DNA of 64,000 bases from Marisimplicoccus sp965655775. Its GTDB lineage: Bacteria; Bacteroidota; Bacteroidia; Flavobacteriales; Flavobacteriaceae. Positions 35,868-44,482 of this stretch are shown piece by piece. Position 1 is the first letter of the stretch. Every line of letters begins with the position of its first letter. The stretch spans positions 31,468-95,467 of the forward strand of contig CBFHHV010000003.1 of NCBI GenBank assembly GCA_965655775.1. The letters are read 5' to 3'. The notes under the pieces were generated by a model. It did no database searches and was not told the origin of the DNA. It was given only the letters and a program-made list of their open reading frames with translations. The position numbers and the translations under genes were made by a program.

Positions 35868-37129
35868 TGGAATCAACTCTTGCTGTAAAACAAAGATTTG
35901 GAATTATTGGGGATAACCCAATATTAAATAGAGCAATTGAAAAGTCAATTCAAGTTGCTAACTCTGATATTTCAGTATTAGTTACTGGTGAAAGTGGTGT
36001 AGGTAAAGAAAATATTCCAAAGATTATTCATCAATATTCTCATAGAAAACATTCAAAATATATTGCTGTTAATTGTGGAGCAATTCCAGATGGAACTATT
36101 GATTCAGAGCTGTTTGGCCATGAAAAGGGAGCCTTTACAGGCGCTACTGCCAATAGAAGTGGTTATTTTGAAGTTGCTGATGGAGGTACAATTTTTTTGG
36201 ATGAAGTAGGAGAACTTCCTCTTTCAACACAGGTTAGACTTTTAAGAGTTTTAGAAAGTGGAGAATTTATTAAAGTTGGATCATCAAAGGTTGAAAAAAC
36301 AAATGTTAGAATAGTTGCCGCCACAAATGTAAATATGGAAGATGCAATTAAAAAAGGGAAGTTTAGAGAGGATCTTTTCTATAGATTAAGTACAATTATT
36401 ATAGATATTCCACCATTAAGGAACAGAAAAGAAGATATTCCAATTTTATTCAGAAAATTTGCATCTGATTTTGCTCAAAAATATAATATGCCAACTTTGA
36501 GGCTAGATGAGGCTGCTCAACAATTATTATGTCAACAAGATTGGAAAGGTAACATAAGACAGTTAAGAAATGTTGCTGAGCAAATGTCAATACTTGAAAA
36601 AGAAAGAAATCTAACAACTGAAACTTTAAATAATTATTTACCTAATAAAATTTCAAAATTACCCGCTACCATAAATGACATAAAGGAAGATAGCTCTTCT
36701 TTTTCTTCAGAAAGGGAGATTCTATACAAAGTTCTATTTGACATGAAAAATGATTTGAATGATCTAAAAAAACTTACTTTAGAGTTAATGCAAGATGATA
36801 GCTCAACTGATGTTAAAGAAAAGAATCAAGGATTAATAGACAAGATATATGGTGAGCATGATATTAGTCAAGATTCAAAAAGTGTAGATTTCAAACCAGA
36901 TGTAAATATTGATTCTACCCCCAATATTGAAAACTCATTTGAATATGCAGAGACAATTGAAGAAGAAGAAACTCTATCATTGCATGATAAAGAGGTTGAG
37001 ATGATTAAACAAGCACTAATTAGAACAAACGGCAGAAGAAAAAATGCTGCAAAAGAACTTGGCATATCTGAAAGAACACTTTACAGGAAGATTAAACAAC
37101 ATAACTTAGGTGATGTATCGGATTTATAA
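35867..37129 (+). CDS. Sigma-54-dependent activator (AAA+ and Fis HTH, no sensor domain)
   Basis: A 420-residue bacterial enhancer-binding protein. Walker A is GESGVGKE (41-48), the sigma-54-contacting loop GAFTGA is intact (88-93), Walker B is TIFLDEVGE (108-116), and NIRQLRN marks the sensor II region. A low-complexity acidic linker (about 265-380) leads to a Fis-type HTH with NAAKELGISERTLYRKI. Only about 15 residues precede the AAA+ domain, so there is no receiver, GAF or PAS input. It is embedded between miaB and lptE, an order I recognise from many Bacteroidota. A palindrome upstream of groES is a candidate binding site. Confidence 0.93.
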   Translation: MESTLAVKQRFGIIGDNPILNRAIEKSIQVANSDISVLVTGESGVGKENIPKIIHQYSHRKHSKYIAVNCGAIPDGTIDSELFGHEKGAFTGATANRSGYFEVADGGTIFLDEVGELPLSTQVRLLRVLESGEFIKVGSSKVEKTNVRIVAATNVNMEDAIKKGKFREDLFYRLSTIIIDIPPLRNRKEDIPILFRKFASDFAQKYNMPTLRLDEAAQQLLCQQDWKGNIRQLRNVAEQMSILEKERNLTTETLNNYLPNKISKLPATINDIKEDSSSFSSEREILYKVLFDMKNDLNDLKKLTLELMQDDSSTDVKEKNQGLIDKIYGEHDISQDSKSVDFKPDVNIDSTPNIENSFEYAETIEEEETLSLHDKEVEMIKQALIRTNGRRKNAAKELGISERTLYRKIKQHNLGDVSDL

Positions 37130-37637
37130 ACAAATTTTAGTAGTAATAATTTGCTCAATAATGGCTATCTCTTGTGGCATATACAGCTTTACAGGATCTT
37201 CAATTCCAATTGGAGTGGAAACATTTCAAGTAAATTATTTTGAAAATACTGCAGGTGGTAAACCTGGGTCAACAATTGAGCCTGGACTTGATAGAGATTT
37301 TACAATTGCTCTTCAGGATTTGATTGTTAATCAAACTAGCCTTAATCTTGTCAATGAGGGTGGAGATATAATTTACAGTGGAGAAATTACTGAGTATAGT
37401 GTAACACCAATGGCAGCTACAGCAGAGATAAAGGCAGCTCAAAACAGACTCACAATGGCTGTAATGGTGAGCTATGAGAACGCTCTCAATGAGGAAGATA
37501 ACATTGAAAAAAGGTTTTCATTTTATTATGATTTTCCTGGAAATCTACAAGTGTATGATATTAAAGATTCTGCTTTAGAAGAAATTTTTGAGAGAATAAC
37601 ACAAGATATTTTTAATGAAACTCTTGCAAAATGGTAG
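37113..37637 (+). CDS. lptE: LPS-assembly lipoprotein LptE
   Basis: A 174-residue outer-membrane lipoprotein that plugs LptD during LPS insertion. The lipobox MAISC is followed by GIYSFTGSSIPIGVETFQV, characteristic of Bacteroidota LptE, and later IALQDLIVNQTSLNLV. I use the ATG at 37113, just inside a GTG that also opens the frame. The gene overlaps the activator by 17 bases and the next gene by seven (ATGGTAG), so translation is probably coupled. LptC is encoded in this window at 58781-59308. Confidence 0.88.
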   Translation: MYRIYKQILVVIICSIMAISCGIYSFTGSSIPIGVETFQVNYFENTAGGKPGSTIEPGLDRDFTIALQDLIVNQTSLNLVNEGGDIIYSGEITEYSVTPMAATAEIKAAQNRLTMAVMVSYENALNEEDNIEKRFSFYYDFPGNLQVYDIKDSALEEIFERITQDIFNETLAKW

Positions 37638-38230
37638 ACAGCTCTAAAAATTCATTTTCAAGAATTATTAAAAATTTTGATCCAAAAGATGAAAAACAAG
37701 CTTTGGAACTGAAAAAAATTTTAAACTCTTATCCTTATTTTCAATCTGTATCTGCTCATTTACTAAAATCTTTGAAGATCCAAGAAAAAGAATCTTTCAA
37801 TGAACTACTTCCTAAAACTGCATTGATTTCATACAATAGAAGAATTCTAAGAGATTGGCTCTTCACATCTGAAGAGATAAATACTCCTGATACTTCAAAA
37901 ATTGAAAAATATTCTTTTCTCGACTGGTTTGATATCATAAATGATGAAGTACCCAAAGTTGAAAAAAAATTAGATTTAATTGAAGAGTTTATTAAAAACT
38001 CGCCCAAAATTGAATTTTCTGAGGAGGAAAAGTCAGATAACGAGATAACAATAGATACAAAAATTAAGGATGAGCTAATTACCGAGACACTAGCAAAGAT
38101 CTATGTTACTCAGAAAAAGTTCAATAAAGCCATAAAAGCATATGATATTTTAAGCTTGAAATATCCAAAAAAAAGTAGTTTCTTTGCAGACCAAATTAAT
38201 TATATAAAAAAATTAAAAAGTAAAGATTAA
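37631..38230 (+). CDS. Conserved hypothetical protein, helical (TPR-like)
   Basis: A 199-residue soluble, mostly helical protein. FDPKDEKQALELKKILNSYPYFQSVSAHLLKSLK and the C-terminal pair of helices with ITETLAKIYVTQKKFNKAIKAYDIL (quoted here in sections) resemble one TPR unit preceded by a helical N-domain. There is no signal peptide or membrane segment. The gene sits between lptE and secG in an order conserved in Flavobacteriia. I do not know its function. Position suggests a role near the envelope or translocon, but this is weak inference. Confidence 0.7.
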   Translation: MVDSSKNSFSRIIKNFDPKDEKQALELKKILNSYPYFQSVSAHLLKSLKIQEKESFNELLPKTALISYNRRILRDWLFTSEEINTPDTSKIEKYSFLDWFDIINDEVPKVEKKLDLIEEFIKNSPKIEFSEEEKSDNEITIDTKIKDELITETLAKIYVTQKKFNKAIKAYDILSLKYPKKSSFFADQINYIKKLKSKD

Positions 38231-38232
38231 TC

Positions 38233-38574
38233 ATGGGAACCTTTTGGATATTAGTATCGCTTATAATCTTTGTTTGTATTCTACTTATACTTGTCGTTAT
38301 GGTTCAAAACCCTAAAGGTGGTGGTCTGTCATCAACTTTTGGTGGAGGTCAACAACAGATTGGTGGGGTTAAAAGCACAACAGACTTTCTTGATAAGAGC
38401 ACATGGGTCCTTGCTGCTATAATTCTTATTCTAATATTGATTTCTAATGTAACTCTTATGAATGACTCTGAAAATACAGACTCTATTCTTATTGATGAAT
38501 CAATTCCTGAACAAACTATCCCAGAGATTCCTGAGCAAACTATTCCAGAAATTCCTTCTGACCTAGATCAATAA
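38233..38574 (+). CDS. secG: Preprotein translocase subunit SecG
   Basis: SecG is the small accessory subunit of the SecYEG channel. The 113-residue protein has two membrane segments (about 4-24 and 56-75) and the conserved cytosolic loop VQNPKGGGLSSTFGG. An acidic C-terminal tail ends in a tandem EQTIPEIP repeat (two copies), which is unusual for SecG and is described separately. It follows the hypothetical gene by two bases and precedes groES by 81 bases. Confidence 0.93.
   Translation: MGTFWILVSLIIFVCILLILVVMVQNPKGGGLSSTFGGGQQQIGGVKSTTDFLDKSTWVLAAIILILILISNVTLMNDSENTDSILIDESIPEQTIPEIPEQTIPEIPSDLDQ
38509..38556 (+). repeat. Two 24-base tandem repeats in the secG tail
   Basis: Two in-frame copies of a 24-base unit encode EQTIPEIP twice at the C-terminus of SecG. 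The copies differ at three third-codon positions, so the duplication is not very recent and the peptide is conserved between copies. Confidence 0.85.
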
Positions 38575-38585
38575 TATGTCATGAT

Positions 38586-38608
38586 GTCATAGGTTAACAT
38601 ACTATGAC
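38586..38608. promoter_or_regulatory. Palindrome upstream of groES: possible activator binding site
   Basis: GTCATAG and CTATGAC form a perfect 7-bp inverted repeat with a nine-base spacer. It lies about 15 bases upstream of a TTGGCAC element. The spacer length recalls CIRCE, but the half-sites are different. With a sigma-54-type activator encoded 1.5 kb upstream, an enhancer site is a reasonable guess. Confidence 0.45.
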
Positions 38609-38620
38609 GCATATTCTAAA

Positions 38621-38636
38621 TTGGCACAGTTTGTGA
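38621..38636 (+). promoter_or_regulatory. TTGGCAC element before groES, sigma-54 -24-like
   Basis: TTGGCAC matches the -24 half of a sigma-54 promoter. Ten bases after GG stands GA where GC is expected, so the -12 half is imperfect. The predicted start would lie about nine bases before the groES ATG at 38656. No TAnnTTTG element is present in this gap, which makes an alternative sigma plausible. Confidence 0.38.
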
Positions 38637-38655
38637 AACTATTAAATAAAAAAAA

Positions 38656-38934
38656 ATGAGTAAAATTAATATTAAACCATTAGCAGACAGAGTTCTAGTC
38701 GAGCCATCAGAAGCTGAGACAAAAACTTCGTCTGGAATAATAATTCCTGATTCTGCAAAAGAAAAACCTCAAAGAGGAAAGATCGTTGCTGCAGGACCGG
38801 GTACTAAAGAAAATCCTGTTACTTTAAAAGCAGGTGATACTGTACTGTATGGAAAATATGCAGGTACAGAGTTACACCATAATGGTGTTGATTACTTAAT
38901 TATGAAAGAGAGTGATATTCTAGCAATTGTATAA
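38656..38934 (+). CDS. groES: Co-chaperonin GroES
   Basis: The 92-residue lid of the GroEL chamber. LADRVLVEPSEAE opens the beta-barrel, and the mobile loop is ETKTSSGIIIPDSAKEKPQRGKI (quoted in sections) with its GIIIP anchor. GDTVLYGKYAGTEL follows. It is the first gene of the groESL operon, 15 bases before groEL. A palindrome and a TTGGCAC element upstream suggest stress or sigma-54-linked control. Confidence 0.97.
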   Translation: MSKINIKPLADRVLVEPSEAETKTSSGIIIPDSAKEKPQRGKIVAAGPGTKENPVTLKAGDTVLYGKYAGTELHHNGVDYLIMKESDILAIV

Positions 38935-38949
38935 TTTAAATTAAAGAAA

Positions 38950-40584
38950 ATGGCAAAAAAAATTGAATTTGATATTGAAGCACGAGACGGAATTAAACGT
39001 GGTGTTGATGCATTGGCTAATGCTGTAAAGGTTACACTTGGCCCTAAAGGTAGAAATGTTATTATTGGGAAGTCATTTGGGGCTCCTCAAGTCACTAAGG
39101 ATGGTGTAACTGTTGCAAAAGAGATTGAATTAAATGATAATCTTGAAAATATGGGAGCTCAGATGGTTAAAGAAGTTGCTTCTAAGACCAATGATTTAGC
39201 TGGTGATGGAACAACAACCGCTACTATACTTGCTCAGTCAATTGTTACTGAGGGTCTAAAAAATGTTGCTGCAGGAGCTAATCCTATGGATCTAAAAAGA
39301 GGGATTGATAAAGCGGTCTCATCTGTAGTTAAAGGTCTAGCTAAACAGTCAGTTGAAATTGGAAGTGCTTCTGAAAAAATACTTCAAGTTGCAAGTATCT
39401 CAGCTAATAATGATGAAACTATCGGAAAACTTATTACTGAAGCTTTTGAAAAAGTTGGTAAAGAAGGAGTAATCACTGTTGAGGAAGCTAAAGGTACTGA
39501 AACATATGTAGATGTAGTTGAAGGGATGCAATTTGATAGGGGATATATTTCACCTTATTTTGTTACCGATTCAGAAAAGATGGAAGCTGATCTTGATACT
39601 CCTCAAATTTTGATAACAGATAAAAAGATATCGGTTATGAAGGATTTACTTCCAATATTAGAACCAGTTGCTCAGTCAGGCAAACCACTTTTGATAATTG
39701 CAGAAGATATTGATGGTGAAGCTCTAGCTACACTTGTTGTAAATAAACTTAGGGGTTCATTAAAGATCGCTGCAGTTAAAGCTCCAGGATTTGGAGATAG
39801 AAGAAAAGCAATGCTTGAAGATATAGCAATTTTAACTGGTGGTACAGTGGTTTCTGAAGAGAGAGGCTTCACATTAGAAAATACTACTTTAGATATGCTT
39901 GGTACCGCTGAAAAAGTTACAATCGACAAGGATAATACTACAATAGTTAATGGTTCTGGAAATAAGAATGATATTAAATCTAGGGTTAGTCAAATTAAAG
40001 CACAAATTGAAACTACCACATCAGATTACGATAAGGAAAAGCTTCAAGAGAGACTAGCTAAACTTGCCGGAGGTGTTGCTGTACTATATGTTGGTGCCCC
40101 ATCCGAAGTTGAAATGAAGGAGAAAAAGGATAGAGTTGATGATGCGCTTCATGCTACAAGAGCAGCAATCGAAGAAGGAATTGTTGCAGGTGGAGGTGTT
40201 GCTTTATTAAGTACAAAGAGTGATTTAGAAAAAGTGAAGGCAAATAATTCTGATGAAAGTACAGGAATTCAAATTGTAAATAAAGCAATCGAAACTCCAC
40301 TTAGAACAATCGTAGAGAATTCTGGAGGCGAAGGCTCAGTTGTAGTTTCAAAGGTTTTAGAAGGCACAAAGAACTTTGGATATAATGCCAAAGAAGGTAA
40401 GTACGTTGATATGCTTAAGGAAGGTATAATTGATCCAAAAAAAGTAACAAGAGTTGCGCTTGAAAATGCAGCGTCAGTTGCAGGAATGATATTGACTACT
40501 GAATGTGCATTAGTTGATATTAAAGAAGACAATCCAGCACCTATGCCACCTATGGGAGGTGGGGGTATGCCTGGCATGATGTAA
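38950..40584 (+). CDS. groEL: Chaperonin GroEL
   Basis: The 544-residue ATP-driven folding chamber subunit. TLGPKGRNVIIGKSFG and GDGTTTATILAQ form the nucleotide site, GKEGVITVEEAKG and DRGYISPYFVTD are in the intermediate and apical domains, and the C-terminal Gly-Met tail ends MPPMGGGGMPGMM. Length is typical. It ends at a strong terminator (40601-40629). Codon use is less AT-biased than in the neighbours, as expected for a highly expressed gene. Confidence 0.98.
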   Translation: MAKKIEFDIEARDGIKRGVDALANAVKVTLGPKGRNVIIGKSFGAPQVTKDGVTVAKEIELNDNLENMGAQMVKEVASKTNDLAGDGTTTATILAQSIVTEGLKNVAAGANPMDLKRGIDKAVSSVVKGLAKQSVEIGSASEKILQVASISANNDETIGKLITEAFEKVGKEGVITVEEAKGTETYVDVVEGMQFDRGYISPYFVTDSEKMEADLDTPQILITDKKISVMKDLLPILEPVAQSGKPLLIIAEDIDGEALATLVVNKLRGSLKIAAVKAPGFGDRRKAMLEDIAILTGGTVVSEERGFTLENTTLDMLGTAEKVTIDKDNTTIVNGSGNKNDIKSRVSQIKAQIETTTSDYDKEKLQERLAKLAGGVAVLYVGAPSEVEMKEKKDRVDDALHATRAAIEEGIVAGGGVALLSTKSDLEKVKANNSDESTGIQIVNKAIETPLRTIVENSGGEGSVVVSKVLEGTKNFGYNAKEGKYVDMLKEGIIDPKKVTRVALENAASVAGMILTTECALVDIKEDNPAPMPPMGGGGMPGMM

Positions 40585-40600
40585 ACTTCTAATCTATCTA

Positions 40601-40629
40601 AAAAACCTGCCTCTGAGCAGGTTTTTTTT
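40601..40629 (+). terminator. Rho-independent terminator of groESL
   Basis: Stem AACCTGC / GCAGGTT with loop CTCTGA, preceded by A's and followed by eight T's, starts 20 bases after the groEL stop. Confidence 0.9.
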
Positions 40630-40648
40630 GTAAATTAGTTTTCCTACT

Positions 40649-42136
40649 ATGAAAAAAATACAATCTGCTCTAATTTCAGTTTTCAACAAAGATAAAATTG
40701 AAAATATTTGTTCTTTGTTATCTGAAAATAATGTAAAAATTTATTCAACAGGTGGGACTTATGATTATATTTCAAAGCTTGGCATAAAATTAGAAAAGGT
40801 GGAGGACCTAACTTCTTATCCCTCTATACTAAAAGGAAGAGTAAAAACTCTTCACCCTAAAGTTTTTGGAGGTATATTAAAGACAAGTTCTAGCTCAGAT
40901 ATTGAGGATTCTAAAAAATATGATATTCCAGATATTGATCTTGTAATTGTAGACCTATATCCATTTGAAGAAACAGTAAAAAACTCAAATGACAATAATG
41001 AGATAATTGAAAAAATTGATATAGGTGGGGTATCCTTAATAAGAGCTGCTGCAAAAAACTATGAAAATACAGTATGTATAAGTTCCTCATCTCAATATGA
41101 GGAGTTAATAGATGTCTTAAATGATAACTGTTCAACTAATATTTCTTTTAGAAAAAGACTTGCAGTTGAAGCATTTAATAAAAGCTCAAATTATGACTCA
41201 AAAATATTTTCATATTTAAATGGAAAAGATATTAAAAGAGAGTTACGATACGGTGAAAATCCTCACCAAAAAGCTAGATTTATTGGTGATTTTGATGAAT
41301 GCTTCGAACAGATCAATGGTAAAGACATATCATACAACAATTTGCTTGATATTGATTCTTCTATAAATTTATTAAGAGATTTAGTGTCTGATAAAGCAAT
41401 TTTTTTAATACATAAACATAACAACCCATGTGGAGTAGCAATCAGAGACTCTTTAATTGAAGCTTATAATGATTCCTTAGCTTGCGATAGCATATCCGCT
41501 TTTGGTGGAATTCTTACAACAAATAAAATTATTGATGAAGACACTGCAAATCAAATTAATGAATTATTCTTTGAAATATTAATTGCTCCTGATTTTGAAG
41601 ATGAAGCATTGAAAATATTAAAATCAAAAAAAAATAGGATTTTAATTAAATTAAATAAAATTCCAAAAGAGAGTATTCAGAGACGAACTTGCCTAAATGG
41701 TGAGCTAGAACAAGATTTTGACATGAAGACTGAAACTTTTGATGATTTCAAAATTGTAACCAATACATCACCAGACAAAAATAATTCTGATGATTTAGTA
41801 CTTGCATCAATCATTGCCAAGCACACAAAATCCAATTGTATTATTATCACTAAAAATCAACAATTAATTGGATCTGGTATGGGTCAAGTTTCGAGAATTG
41901 ATGCATTAAATCAGGCAATAAACAAATCAAAGAAATTTGGATTTGATCTAGACGGAGCAAGTTTAGCTAGTGATGCATTTTTTCCATTTTCTGATTGTGT
42001 AGAAATTTCATTTAAAAATGGTATAAAATCAATTGTTCAGCCAGGAGGCTCTCTAAGAGATATAGATTCAATAGAGTTTTGCAATCAGAATAAAATGTCA
42101 ATGATGTTTTCAGGAATAAGGCATTTTAGACATTAG
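40649..42136 (+). CDS. purH: Bifunctional AICAR transformylase / IMP cyclohydrolase PurH
   Basis: Carries out the last two steps of de novo IMP synthesis. The N-terminal MGS-like IMP cyclohydrolase domain shows ISVFNKDKIENIC-type and STGGTYDYI motifs and GRVKTLHPKV. The C-terminal transformylase domain has RYGENPHQKA and the catalytic Lys-His in IHKHNNPCGVA. It has 495 residues, at the short end of the family (529 in E. coli). It stands between the groESL terminator and mreB, with mreB having its own -7 element in the 33-base gap. Confidence 0.95.
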   Translation: MKKIQSALISVFNKDKIENICSLLSENNVKIYSTGGTYDYISKLGIKLEKVEDLTSYPSILKGRVKTLHPKVFGGILKTSSSSDIEDSKKYDIPDIDLVIVDLYPFEETVKNSNDNNEIIEKIDIGGVSLIRAAAKNYENTVCISSSSQYEELIDVLNDNCSTNISFRKRLAVEAFNKSSNYDSKIFSYLNGKDIKRELRYGENPHQKARFIGDFDECFEQINGKDISYNNLLDIDSSINLLRDLVSDKAIFLIHKHNNPCGVAIRDSLIEAYNDSLACDSISAFGGILTTNKIIDEDTANQINELFFEILIAPDFEDEALKILKSKKNRILIKLNKIPKESIQRRTCLNGELEQDFDMKTETFDDFKIVTNTSPDKNNSDDLVLASIIAKHTKSNCIIITKNQQLIGSGMGQVSRIDALNQAINKSKKFGFDLDGASLASDAFFPFSDCVEISFKNGIKSIVQPGGSLRDIDSIEFCNQNKMSMMFSGIRHFRH

Positions 42137-42152
42137 ATTTCCATTATTTAAC

Positions 42153-42160
42153 TAACTTTG
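42153..42160 (+). promoter_or_regulatory. -7 element for mreBCD-mrdA-rodA
   Basis: TAACTTTG matches TAnnTTTG and ends nine bases before the mreB ATG at 42170. It falls in the short gap after purH and decides the start: an upstream TTG at 42158 overlaps the promoter itself. Confidence 0.5.
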
Positions 42161-42169
42161 CAGATTATT

Positions 42170-43189
42170 ATGGGATTTTTCACAGAAGAAATAGCGATTG
42201 ACTTAGGTACTGCAAATACACTAATTATTCATAATGATAAGGTTGTGATTAACAGCCCCTCTATTGTTGCAATGGATCGATCAACAAAAAAAATTATTGC
42301 AATTGGAGAAGAGGCAAAATTCATGCAGGGAAAAACTCATGAAAACATTAAAACAATTAGACCTTTAAAGGATGGAGTTATAGCTGATTTTGAGGCTTCA
42401 GAGAAAATGATCAGTGAGTTAATAAAAAGTATTCCTACTTTAAAGAAAAGATGGTTTTCCCCGTCATTGACAATGGTTATTTGTATTCCTTCAGGTATAA
42501 CCGAAGTTGAGATGAGAGCTGTTAAAGAATCTGCAGAAAGAGTAAATGGTAAAGAAGTATACTTAATACATGAACCTATGGCTGCGGCTATTGGAATTGG
42601 AATTGACATCGTTAAACCTAAAGGTAATATGGTTGTTGATATTGGTGGAGGAACCACGGAGATTGCTGTAATTGCATTATCAGGAATTGTGTGTGAGAAA
42701 TCTTTAAAAGTTGCAGGGGATGTACTTACTAATGACATTGTCTATTATATGAGAACTAAACATAACTTATATATAGGTGATAGAACTGCTGAAAAAATTA
42801 AAATTGAAGTCGGCTCTGTTACTGAAAGCTTAGATGAGCCACCTGAGGATATGCATGTTCAAGGTAGAGATCTTTTGTCAGGTAAGCCAAAAGAAAAGAT
42901 TATCTCGCACATAGAAATAGCAAAGGCTATTGATAAGTCTGTAATAAGAATTGAAGACTCTATTATGGAGACATTATCTCAGACGCCTCCTGAACTTGCC
43001 GCAGATATTTATAATACTGGAATCTATTTAGCTGGAGGAGGTGCTTTGCTTAGAGGACTTGATGAAAGGTTATCAAAAAAAACTGATCTTCCAGTTTATA
43101 TTGCTGAAGACCCTCTACAAGCGGTAGTTAGAGGAACTGGAATAGCTCTTAAAAATATCGATAAGTTTAAGTCAGTTCTAATTAAGTAA
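42170..43189 (+). CDS. mreB: Rod-shape-determining protein MreB
   Basis: A bacterial actin that organises lateral cell-wall synthesis. From the ATG at 42170 the protein begins MGFFTEEIAIDLGTANTLI, the usual MreB N-terminus with phosphate-1 motif. HEPMAAAIGIG and VVDIGGGTTEIAV form phosphate-2, and LAGGGALLRGLDE is the adenosine motif. It has 339 residues, normal length. It is the first gene of the rod complex operon, mreB-mreC-mreD-mrdA-rodA. Confidence 0.97.
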   Translation: MGFFTEEIAIDLGTANTLIIHNDKVVINSPSIVAMDRSTKKIIAIGEEAKFMQGKTHENIKTIRPLKDGVIADFEASEKMISELIKSIPTLKKRWFSPSLTMVICIPSGITEVEMRAVKESAERVNGKEVYLIHEPMAAAIGIGIDIVKPKGNMVVDIGGGTTEIAVIALSGIVCEKSLKVAGDVLTNDIVYYMRTKHNLYIGDRTAEKIKIEVGSVTESLDEPPEDMHVQGRDLLSGKPKEKIISHIEIAKAIDKSVIRIEDSIMETLSQTPPELAADIYNTGIYLAGGGALLRGLDERLSKKTDLPVYIAEDPLQAVVRGTGIALKNIDKFKSVLIK

Positions 43190-43197
43190 ATAGTTTA

Positions 43198-43989
43198 ATG
43201 CAATCTATAATTAATTCCATAGTTAAGAATAGGAACTTAATTATTTATTTAATACTATCATTTATAACATTTAGTTTTTTATATAATAATAGCTCATTAC
43301 ACTTTAACGAGTTTGGAAAGATTTCTACATATCTATCTGCAACTTCATCAAAGTTTTCATCATCTATCAATTCATATTTTAATCTTAAACAGGAGAATGA
43401 AAAGCTTATTGATGAAAACCTTCAACTAAAAAAAATGGAGTCAAATTATAGATTTACACAAATTGATGAAGACACATTAAATTCTGTCAATAGTGCAAAA
43501 GTAATTGTGAACTCAATAAATAAGAGTAAAAATATTATAGTTATTGATAAAGGCAAATTAGATAGTATAAATTTAGAGATGGGTGTAATCTCCTCAAAAG
43601 GTGTAGTTGGAATAGTTAAAAATGTAACAGACAATTACGCTTCAATAATCTCATTATTAAATACAGATTTAAGATTAAATGCTATACTTAAAAACTCTTC
43701 CACTATTGGATCGGTTACATGGGATGGTTTAAATGCAAGAATTTTAAAATTAAATGATATACCACTTAGCAGTTCTCTAAAAGTTGGAGATACAGTTGTG
43801 ACTGGGGGAATGTCTTTTTATTTCCCTAAAGGTATTCCAATAGGTAAAATTGTGAATTATGATAATAGTTCTTTAGAAGGATATTATGAAATTGATGTTG
43901 AGATTTTTAATGACTTTTCTTCACTATCCAACTTATATATTTTAAGCAGAACTGACAATAATGAAATTCAAAGTTTAATTGATGAATAG
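43198..43989 (+). CDS. mreC: Rod-shape-determining protein MreC
   Basis: A periplasmic scaffold of the elongasome, inner-membrane anchored by one segment at about residues 12-30. A coiled coil (about 40-85) precedes a beta-domain with VINSINKSKNIIVIDKG-like strands, GVISSKGVVGIV, LNTDLRLNAILK and GDTVVTGGMSFYFPKGIPIG (quoted in sections), all typical. It has 263 residues. The 3' end overlaps mreD by eight bases. Confidence 0.93.
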   Translation: MQSIINSIVKNRNLIIYLILSFITFSFLYNNSSLHFNEFGKISTYLSATSSKFSSSINSYFNLKQENEKLIDENLQLKKMESNYRFTQIDEDTLNSVNSAKVIVNSINKSKNIIVIDKGKLDSINLEMGVISSKGVVGIVKNVTDNYASIISLLNTDLRLNAILKNSSTIGSVTWDGLNARILKLNDIPLSSSLKVGDTVVTGGMSFYFPKGIPIGKIVNYDNSSLEGYYEIDVEIFNDFSSLSNLYILSRTDNNEIQSLIDE

Positions 43990-44482
43990 AGAACTACTTA
44001 AAAATATTTCATTTTATACTATAATTTTAGCATTACAGTTATTAGTGTTTAATCAATTCAAATTATTTGGTATTATTACTCCATTTATTTACTTGATTAT
44101 TTTTATTCATTATAAAATATCATACAACAAGACTTTTTTATTGTTATTGGGATTCTTAATTGGTTTTATTGTTGACCTTTCAATGCAAACATATGGTTGT
44201 CATACTTTTTCAACAATAACAATATGTTATTTAAGAAGCAGGATCGAAAAAAGTTCATTTGGAATTAATGCTAATTTACCTTTAGCTATGCTTAAAGGGA
44301 CACCTTTGTCTAGCAGGGTTTCATTCTTCTTATCACTGATTGCAATCCATTCTATTATATACTACTCATTTATATTTTTTAATATTAGTCTTTTAAGCAC
44401 AATCTTTTTATATGCTTTTATTAATTCAATTGCTACCTTTATAATAGTTTGGATTATTTCAAGATTAATTTCTAATAGGTAA
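43982..44482 (+). CDS. mreD: Rod-shape-determining protein MreD
   Basis: A small polytopic membrane protein of 166 residues with five or six hydrophobic segments. It is recognised by position between mreC and mrdA and by the pattern GFLIGFIVDLSMQTYGCHTFSTITICYLR, quoted here as two adjoining parts of the second and third segments. I use the ATG at 43982 rather than the preceding TTG. It overlaps mreC by eight bases and mrdA by one. Confidence 0.88.
   Translation: MNRELLKNISFYTIILALQLLVFNQFKLFGIITPFIYLIIFIHYKISYNKTFLLLLGFLIGFIVDLSMQTYGCHTFSTITICYLRSRIEKSSFGINANLPLAMLKGTPLSSRVSFFLSLIAIHSIIYYSFIFFNISLLSTIFLYAFINSIATFIIVWIISRLISNR

Noticed and set aside
38586..38608. CIRCE element for HrcA control of groESL
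   Set aside because: The spacer is nine bases as in CIRCE, but the half-sites GTCATAG/CTATGAC do not resemble TTAGCACTC/GAGTGCTAA.
39672..40577. Open reading frames antisense to groEL (85 and 102 codons)
   Set aside because: They lie wholly inside a strongly conserved gene, and their composition (Ser/Leu-rich, no motif) is that of a frame shadow.
42337..42738. 133-codon frame antisense to mreB
   Set aside because: Fully covered by the conserved mreB sequence, with no start signal and no recognisable motif.
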